Shown: piece by piece, positions 60,126 to 64,000 of the stretch
Position numbering within the stretch: the first letter of the stretch is position 1
How the letters are laid out: every line of letters starts with the position of its first letter
NCBI RefSeq assembly: GCF_000685015.1
Contig: NZ_BAYA01000003.1
Location: 1-64,000, forward strand
Direction: 5' to 3'
DNA length: 64,000 nt
Source of the DNA: Paraburkholderia bannensis NBRC 103871
GTDB taxonomy: Bacteria > Pseudomonadota > Gammaproteobacteria > Burkholderiales > Burkholderiaceae
The notes under the pieces: generated by a model
The model's database searches: none
What the model saw: only the letters and a program-made list of their open reading frames with translations
Told to the model about the DNA's origin: nothing
Translations under genes and position numbers: made by a program

Positions 60126-60548
60126 TCAGCGAAGCGTGCGCAAATTACCGCATGCAAGCACCAGAAGACCATCCTTTTGAGACGCGACAGCGCGGCCATC
60201 TGGAGAATAAAGGCCCTGAACCGTGCAAGTCAGGCTCACCTCTGAGCTCTTTCCGATCGAAGCGGGGATTTCTGCGGACGGCAGGATAGCTCGCACAGCC
60301 GGAGCGTCCGCACCGAGGCCCATAAGCGGAAGGTACGTGCGACCTGAGGGAAAGCTGGCCGGTGCGCCAAGAACGGCTGCGCGCGGAATCGTCAGTTCTG
60401 CGTTGCGGTACTTCTGGTCGGCGAGCGCCGGACTGCGTTCATAGTCGAGTGCGATCTGGGTGACACTCGTTTGCGCGCCAATCCATTGCTCGGCGCTTGC
60501 CACAGAGCAGGCGCCGAGAAGCGCTAGGGAGACGAGGGCGTGTTTCAT
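60126..60548 (-). CDS. Exported tRNA_anti-like (OB-fold) protein, lysogeny-linked
   Basis: A 140-residue protein with a signal peptide (MKHALVSLALLGACSVASAE, cleavage before EQW) and the pattern ALDYERSPALADQKYRNAELTI, typical of OB-fold tRNA_anti-like domains (adding a YRNxxL strand). Two Cys (LTCTVQG, LACGNLR) could form a disulfide. Its ATG overlaps the repressor stop (ATGA), so it is translated together with the repressor in the lysogen, a moron-like gene. It may alter the host envelope or block other phages. Confidence 0.72.
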   Translation of the reverse strand: MKHALVSLALLGACSVASAEQWIGAQTSVTQIALDYERSPALADQKYRNAELTIPRAAVLGAPASFPSGRTYLPLMGLGADAPAVRAILPSAEIPASIGKSSEVSLTCTVQGLYSPDGRAVASQKDGLLVLACGNLRTLR

Positions 60549-61531
60549 CCGAAAAGCCACATGGCTGGTTTCACGATCGCGGCGACGTAATGCAGACGCT
60601 CAATCTGATCCGAGTTGATGGCGATAGGCATGTGTGCCGTGTTGACCGACATCAGGTGCGTGCGGCCCTGCGCAGCATAGAGAAAAATCTTGACCATAAC
60701 GCGCCCGTCCTTAGCCTTAACGAGCACCTCGTCGCCGTGCTCGACCTTGCGATTCGGCTCGACGATGACGAACTCGCCATCCTTGATGCGCGGCATCATC
60801 GAGTCGCCCTTGCAGCGAATGCCGTACGCATCACGGTCTTTCGACGGGAAGTCGAGGTAACCGTCCCCATGACCGACCGGATAGTCCAGCTCGGCCCAGT
60901 GTCCATCGTCTCCCAACTGTGCTGTCCCCACTACTGGAATGCGAACGCCCTCCGGCACCGGAATTGGATCGAAGGGATCGTCATGATGAATGCCCGGCAT
61001 CTTCTTCTCGCCTCGACCCGTGAGAAGCCAAACCGGGTTGTAATCGAAGCGCTGCTGTATGCCTACCGCGTGCTCAAGTTTAATTTTCCCGCTTCCGTCG
61101 AGCCACGTCAGGACAGTATCGATGTCCACACCAGCCGACTCGGCTAGCTGCGTGGGCGTCGCGCGCGCCTCGGAAATGATGAGCCGCATTCGCTCATCAA
61201 GTTCTGGGGTGGCAAAACCGTCGATCAAAACACGTGGAACAGCAGTGGAGGTGCCTGGCACGTCCTGAACGAAGCTTGGCTCGTCGCCTGCCTTCGAAAG
61301 ATTCAGGACGAGTGGCTGCGTGAGATCGTAGCGCTTGTCGCCAGTCACCAGATACTGCACGGACGTGCGCAGCTTCCTCGCCAGAGCGATGAGTTTGTCC
61401 TGGTCTGGCCGCGTGTCGCCGCGTTCCCAGGAGGCCACTGCGCTTCGGGAAATGCCGAAAACATCGCCAATTTCCTGAAGCGTGAAGCCAAGCGCCTTGC
61501 GCTTTTCGCGAATTAAAGAACCCATATTCAT
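60545..61531 (-). CDS. LexA-like S24 phage repressor (CI type) with tandem HTH
   Basis: A 328-residue lysogeny repressor. The N-terminal XRE HTH (SLIREKRKALGFTLQEIGDVFGISRSAVASWERG) is followed by a second HTH-like segment at about 118-150 (ATPTQLAESAGVDIDTVLTWLDGSG). The C-terminal S24 peptidase has the catalytic Ser in CKGDSMMP near 240 and Lys in DGRVMVKIF near 280, so self-cleavage in the SOS response is expected. ATGs at 61531 and 61525 are both possible. It lies divergent from the Cro-like gene. Confidence 0.92.
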   Translation of the reverse strand: MNMGSLIREKRKALGFTLQEIGDVFGISRSAVASWERGDTRPDQDKLIALARKLRTSVQYLVTGDKRYDLTQPLVLNLSKAGDEPSFVQDVPGTSTAVPRVLIDGFATPELDERMRLIISEARATPTQLAESAGVDIDTVLTWLDGSGKIKLEHAVGIQQRFDYNPVWLLTGRGEKKMPGIHHDDPFDPIPVPEGVRIPVVGTAQLGDDGHWAELDYPVGHGDGYLDFPSKDRDAYGIRCKGDSMMPRIKDGEFVIVEPNRKVEHGDEVLVKAKDGRVMVKIFLYAAQGRTHLMSVNTAHMPIAINSDQIERLHYVAAIVKPAMWLFG

Positions 61532-61551
61532 AGTGCAGGGAAACTTAACAC

Positions 61552-61592
61552 TTGATTGTGTAGTATTGCTTCGCCTATCATGTGTAGCGACT
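61552..61592 (+). promoter_or_regulatory. Rightward early promoter (PR-like) with two operator copies
   Basis: TTGATT (61552-61557), 18 bases, TATCAT (61576-61581) forms a moderate sigma-70 promoter toward the Cro-like gene. TTGTGTAG (61556-61563) overlaps the -35 region and ATGTGTAGCGACTC (61580-61592) covers the -10/start; both match the operator word of the leftward promoter. Confidence 0.75.
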
Positions 61593-61617
61593 CTTCACAA
61601 ATTCGGAGCGAATCGTC

Positions 61618-61881
61618 ATGGACGAAGCTACCAATGGCGGCGCGCGGCAAGACGAACTGCGCGACGCCGTAAAACTGGCCGGGGGGGCCAGCGCGCTGGC
61701 CGAACATCTGCGGCTGTCGCGCGGCGCCATCTACGACTTCATCCGTCGCGGCAATTTCGCTCCGGAACACTGCCCGGAGATCGAGAAGTTCTCGGGCGGC
61801 CGGGTGAAGTGCGAAGTCCTGAACAACACGGTTGACTGGGCCTACGTCCGGGCAACCTCGACCGAATCGGCGGCGGCATGA
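61618..61881 (+). CDS. Cro-like (YdaS-type) phage regulator
   Basis: An 87-residue regulator with a YdaS/Cro-like HTH: GGASALAEHLRLSRGAIYDFIRRGNF (about 22-47), then CPEIEKFSGGRVKCEVL. It lies first in the rightward operon, divergent from the CI-type repressor, the usual place for cro. GGAG at 61605-61608 serves as ribosome binding site. It should repress the repressor gene and commit to lytic growth. Confidence 0.85.
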   Translation: MDEATNGGARQDELRDAVKLAGGASALAEHLRLSRGAIYDFIRRGNFAPEHCPEIEKFSGGRVKCEVLNNTVDWAYVRATSTESAAA

Positions 61882-62117
61882 GATCCACACCAGCCAGCCG
61901 CCGAGCGGCCTATCGCAACGAAGTCAAAACGCGGATGAGCGACCGTCCCTACGAGGCCATGCAGGCCTGGAAGGTGTTGCACGGTATCGACAGTGATTCC
62001 GCCGCGCTTAACCGCATCGCCGAGCTGTTTCTCCTCGGCGCAGTCGGAACTTTGCCGCCGCAGCTCGTCGCCGTCAGTGCCGACGTGGGACACAACGGCC
62101 CGGCGGTGAACGCATGA
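61878..62117 (+). CDS. Hypothetical phage protein
   Basis: A 79-residue protein (MRSTPASRRAAYRNEVKTRM), starting in an ATGA overlap with the Cro-like gene. The middle part (MQAWKVLHGIDSDSAALNRIAELFL) is helical. No family recognised; by position it could be a CII-like or early regulatory protein, but no HTH is clear. Confidence 0.6.
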   Translation: MRSTPASRRAAYRNEVKTRMSDRPYEAMQAWKVLHGIDSDSAALNRIAELFLLGAVGTLPPQLVAVSADVGHNGPAVNA

Positions 62118-62323
62118 GCGAAAAGGTCGAGCAGCCCGTGCTGCTGCCGATTGCGGAGGCCGCCGATCTGGCGACGCGCGCCGCAGCGCGGGGCGTTTCG
62201 GGTGCGGATTTTCTCGGCTATCACGTGCTGCGCAGCGCCTACGGGGCTTTGCACCCAGCCGTGATCGAGTTCGAACAGCGTCCCATCGCGGGACAAACAG
62301 GGACTGACGCGGAGGACGCGTGA
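62114..62323 (+). CDS. Hypothetical phage protein
   Basis: A 69-residue acidic protein (MSEKVEQPVLLPIAEAADLA...), in ATGA overlap with the preceding gene and TGATG overlap with the next. No recognised family or motif. Confidence 0.6.
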   Translation: MSEKVEQPVLLPIAEAADLATRAAARGVSGADFLGYHVLRSAYGALHPAVIEFEQRPIAGQTGTDAEDA

Positions 62324-62412
62324 TGCTTCTTGTGAAAGCTCTTGCCGCCTGGTGCGTAGTGGCGTGTGTTGCCGCGCTGGTGCTGGGCCGTGTTCTTCGG
62401 GGGAAGGCGTGA
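62323..62412 (+). CDS. Tiny membrane protein
   Basis: A 29-residue product (MLLVKALAAWCVVACVAALV, then LGRVLRGKA), almost entirely one hydrophobic helix with a basic end. It starts in a TGATG overlap and ends in a GTGA overlap with the next gene, both strong marks of a translated frame. Role unknown. Confidence 0.55.
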   Translation: MLLVKALAAWCVVACVAALVLGRVLRGKA

Positions 62413-62576
62413 GCCGATGGACAACAACCGAAATCGCAACGCTCGCGCGAGAGTATGCGCGAGCCGTTCGCATTGATGACCTGCGCGCATTGCTCGCGCG
62501 CCATACGCACGCTGGTCTGTACGCGAAGGCTCGAAAGCTCGGGCTCACGCGTGCTCGCCGCAAGAAGGCCGCATGA
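62409..62576 (+). CDS. Small SANT/Myb-like phage protein
   Basis: A 55-residue basic protein starting at GTG 62409: MSRWTTTEIATLAREYARAV, then DDLRALLARHTHAGLYAKARKLGLTR. The W-T-x2-E-x4-L pattern and following helices match a Myb/GcrA-like DNA-binding fold, also seen at the N-terminus of the gene at 52235. It may be a small transcription factor. Confidence 0.65.
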   Translation: MSRWTTTEIATLAREYARAVRIDDLRALLARHTHAGLYAKARKLGLTRARRKKAA

Positions 62577-62764
62577 ATCAAATCCCGAATCAGCTCACCT
62601 TTCGCCAGGTCTGCGACGACGACGTCGTGATCTGGCATCGCGCATTCGCGCTCGCATCTCAAATGAGCACGCCTGAACGTCGCGCCGCGGTCTTCACGGC
62701 GCTCGTTCTCTCGTGCCTGCGTCTCGGCATCTCGATGCACGACCTCATGAATCGCAGGTGCTGA
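62573..62764 (+). CDS. Hypothetical phage protein
   Basis: A 63-residue helical protein (MNQIPNQLTFRQVCDDDVVI...), in ATGA overlap with the SANT-like gene and one base before the replication gene. No recognised family. Confidence 0.6.
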   Translation: MNQIPNQLTFRQVCDDDVVIWHRAFALASQMSTPERRAAVFTALVLSCLRLGISMHDLMNRRC

Positions 62765-62765
62765 T

Positions 62766-63737
62766 ATGCGCGAATACGGAAAAATCCACGCATCTTTCTG
62801 GACGAGCCAGGACATCCGATCCATGACGGAGGATGGCCGTACACTCGCATCCTATCTTTTGACGAGCCCGCATTCGAACATGCTGGGCTGTTTTCGCGTG
62901 CCGCCGGCCTACGTTTCGGACGACCTCAACTGGCCTTTGCAAAGGGTTATGGAAGGGTTTGCCGAACTGTATCGAAAGGGTTGGGCAACCCTTTCCGAAG
63001 GGTCTAATTGGCTAGTTATCCACAAGTTTTTGAAGTGGAACCAGCCTGAAAACCCGAATGTGGTGAAGGCTGCTGAAAAATTGTTCGACCAGATTCCGGA
63101 CGAATGTGGCGTAAAGCCTTTACTGGCTTGGGCTGTAGCCGAATTTGAGCCGCGATTCAGCCTCGAAAAACTGGCCAAATTCAAACCCTTTGCGAACCCT
63201 TTCGATACCACTCCCAAAGCCTATCGAAAACCAGAGCCTGAACCAGAGCCTGAACCAGAGCCTGAACCAGAGCCAGAGAGAGAGCCAACAACGATGTCGC
63301 TCTCGCTCGTTCCGGACGCTCCGAAAAAATCCGATCCCGTCGAGGAAATTTTTTCGTACTGGCAGCAGCGGATGCAATCGCCTCGCAGCTCGCTCGACGA
63401 CAAGCGCCGTCGAATGATCCGGCAGGCGCTCAAAAGCTACAGCCCTGCCGACGTCTGCAAAGCGATTCGAGGCTGCTCGCGCTCGCCGTTCCACATGGGC
63501 GAAAACGACCGGAAGACGAAGTACAACGGCCTCGACCTGATCCTTCGCAATGCCGAAAAAATCGACGCGTTCATCGCGATCGACGACAACCCGCCGGCGC
63601 AGGGCAGCGGAACGCCGCTCACGCAGAGCGACCGCATCCGGATGCAGAACGAGCGCGTAGCGCGCGAATGGCTCGGTGAAGAGCCGCAGGACGACGGACG
63701 CACGATCGACATGGAGACAGCCCATGAAAGCCACTGA
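62766..63737 (+). CDS. Phage replication initiator/organiser (O-like) protein
   Basis: A 323-residue protein. The N-terminal half resembles phage replisome-organiser proteins (HASFWTSQDIRSMTEDGRTLASYLLTSPHSNMLGCFRVP; WLVIHKFLKWNQPENPNV), a winged-helix DNA-binding region. A hinge of (Pro-Glu) repeats follows at about 157-176, then a C-terminal region (about 195-270; DPVEEIFSYWQQRM, GCSRSPFHMGENDRKTKYNGLDLILRN) like helicase-loader partners. Iteron-like repeats and a DnaA box lie within the gene, as the lambda origin lies within O. The next gene probably encodes the loader. Confidence 0.8.
   Translation: MREYGKIHASFWTSQDIRSMTEDGRTLASYLLTSPHSNMLGCFRVPPAYVSDDLNWPLQRVMEGFAELYRKGWATLSEGSNWLVIHKFLKWNQPENPNVVKAAEKLFDQIPDECGVKPLLAWAVAEFEPRFSLEKLAKFKPFANPFDTTPKAYRKPEPEPEPEPEPEPEPEREPTTMSLSLVPDAPKKSDPVEEIFSYWQQRMQSPRSSLDDKRRRMIRQALKSYSPADVCKAIRGCSRSPFHMGENDRKTKYNGLDLILRNAEKIDAFIAIDDNPPAQGSGTPLTQSDRIRMQNERVAREWLGEEPQDDGRTIDMETAHESH
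62939..63204. other. Probable phage replication origin: iterons and DnaA box inside the initiator gene
   Basis: Seven copies of AAAGGGTT or close variants occur in 260 bases: 62941, 62952, 62975, 62997 forward and 62987, 63184, 63195 reverse; two of them form the perfect inverted repeat AAAGGGTT-GGGC-AACCCTTT (62975-62994). A perfect DnaA box TTATCCACA lies at 63016-63024. The clustering inside the initiator gene mirrors lambda ori. Confidence 0.7.
63231..63287 (+). repeat. 12-bp tandem repeats encoding a Pro-Glu linker
   Basis: CCAGAGCCTGAA is repeated four times exactly (63231-63278), plus a partial fifth unit to 63287. In frame it encodes PEPE repeats joining the DNA-binding and C-terminal domains of the replication protein. 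Copy number may vary among related phages. Confidence 0.85.
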
Positions 63738-64000
63738 CCGCAAGGAATTTTTCGCAGTGCTCGCCCGCACGTTCGAGACGTTCGGCAAGCCACTGCCCAG
63801 CGGCGATGTCCTCACCGTCTGGTGGACGAAGCTTGAGCCTTTCCCGATCGAAGTCGTATGTGCAGCGTTCTCGCGCCACATCGACACGAGCGAATTCCCC
63901 CCAGTTCCTGCTGCGATCCTGAAGCTGCTGCCGCGCGAATCCGACGGTCACGTGCAACCTGACGAGGCATGGTCGATTGCCGTGCGGCTGCTCGACGAGC
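63724..64000 (+). CDS. Phage replication accessory protein (helicase-loader-like), partial at right edge
   Basis: The first 92 codons are visible: MKATDRKEFFAVLARTFETF, then GKPLPSGDVLTVWWTKLEPFPIEVVCAAFSRHIDTSEFPPVPAAILKLL (shown in pieces by key residues W-W-x-L and SRHI). The pattern matches the N-terminal region of small proteins following O-like genes in Burkholderia-type phages (DUF6475-like). Its ATG overlaps the initiator gene by 14 bases. The C-terminus lies beyond the window. Confidence 0.65.
   Translation, partial: MKATDRKEFFAVLARTFETFGKPLPSGDVLTVWWTKLEPFPIEVVCAAFSRHIDTSEFPPVPAAILKLLPRESDGHVQPDEAWSIAVRLLDE

Larger units (their letters stand above)
50917..64000. mobile_element. Prophage (left part), lambdoid organisation, continues past right edge
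   Basis: The region holds a tyrosine integrase, excisionase-like protein, Bet recombinase, PD-(D/E)XK nuclease, S24-type repressor, Cro-like protein and replication genes, arranged as a leftward early operon, an immunity region and a rightward replication operon. Shared operators flank both promoters. Structural, packaging and lysis genes are expected beyond 64 kb. Gene overlaps and intact frames suggest the element is functional. Confidence 0.92.

Noticed and set aside
63231..63287. A CRISPR or iteron array
   Set aside because: The 12-bp units are directly adjacent without spacers and encode an in-frame Pro-Glu linker, so they are coding tandem repeats.

Overview
The window is a high-GC stretch with dense bacterial coding, ATG/GTG/TTG starts and many 4-bp ATGA gene overlaps. 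Gene content points to a Burkholderiales bacterium of the Burkholderia/Paraburkholderia/Caballeronia group: a PHA phasin with an acetoacetyl-CoA reductase, CadR/CadA with a classic MerR-type operator, a darcynin, an Lhr helicase, a second-copy-like rpoN, and secreted Tyr/Gly- or Pro-rich proteins. Species cannot be fixed from sequence reading alone. No rRNA, tRNA or CRISPR array was recognised.

Bases 1-50.9 kb are host chromosome made of small functional modules: an ABC-2 exporter ATPase (cut by the left edge); a three-gene unit of C45 Ntn-hydrolase, class III aminotransferase and carboxymuconolactone-decarboxylase-like protein behind a strong promoter/operator (0.9-4.1 kb); LysE exporter, superinfection-immunity-like protein and M20 peptidase (5-7.8 kb); the cadR/cadA cadmium-lead resistance pair (7.9-11 kb); Lhr helicase, aldo/keto reductase and BON protein (11-17.4 kb); rpoN with its own sigma-54-type promoter (17.4-19.3 kb); darcynin/TetR, DUF72, an orphan transposase-domain protein and a DHH phosphoesterase (19.3-23 kb); an alcohol dehydrogenase, UspA, phasin and phaB cluster reminiscent of the low-oxygen-activated locus of Burkholderia (23-26.2 kb); AtoE, DUF488, uracil-DNA glycosylase, GntP permease, LysR and D-lactate dehydrogenase (28-35.2 kb); an OmpR/EnvZ-type pair with an EF-hand protein, a lipoprotein, a repeat-rich secreted protein and a sterol desaturase, linked by a shared direct-repeat motif (35.2-41.1 kb); and a DUF2946, TonB receptor and PepSY membrane protein cluster, possibly for copper (42.4-46.9 kb).

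A 1117-residue hybrid histidine kinase (47.5-50.9 kb) marks the host/prophage border. Just upstream of its start lies the last 18 codons of a response-regulator-like gene, coupled to it by a TAATG junction; beyond that the sequence is phage. A tyrosine integrase sits next to the border, so a prophage appears to have entered the 3' end of the regulator gene of a two-component operon.

The prophage (about 50.9 kb to beyond the right edge) has a lambdoid layout. A leftward operon of 21 tightly overlapping genes runs from a strong promoter near 60.04 kb to the integrase and carries Bet recombinase, a PD-(D/E)XK nuclease, a coiled-coil protein, a J-domain protein, KTSC protein, zinc-ribbon proteins and tiny membrane proteins. 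The immunity region holds a LexA/S24-type repressor with two HTH regions, translationally coupled to a secreted OB-fold-like protein, and a divergent Cro-like gene. The same operator motif flanks both the leftward and rightward promoters. The rightward operon encodes small proteins and a replication initiator whose gene contains iteron-like repeats and a perfect DnaA box, a likely phage replication origin.
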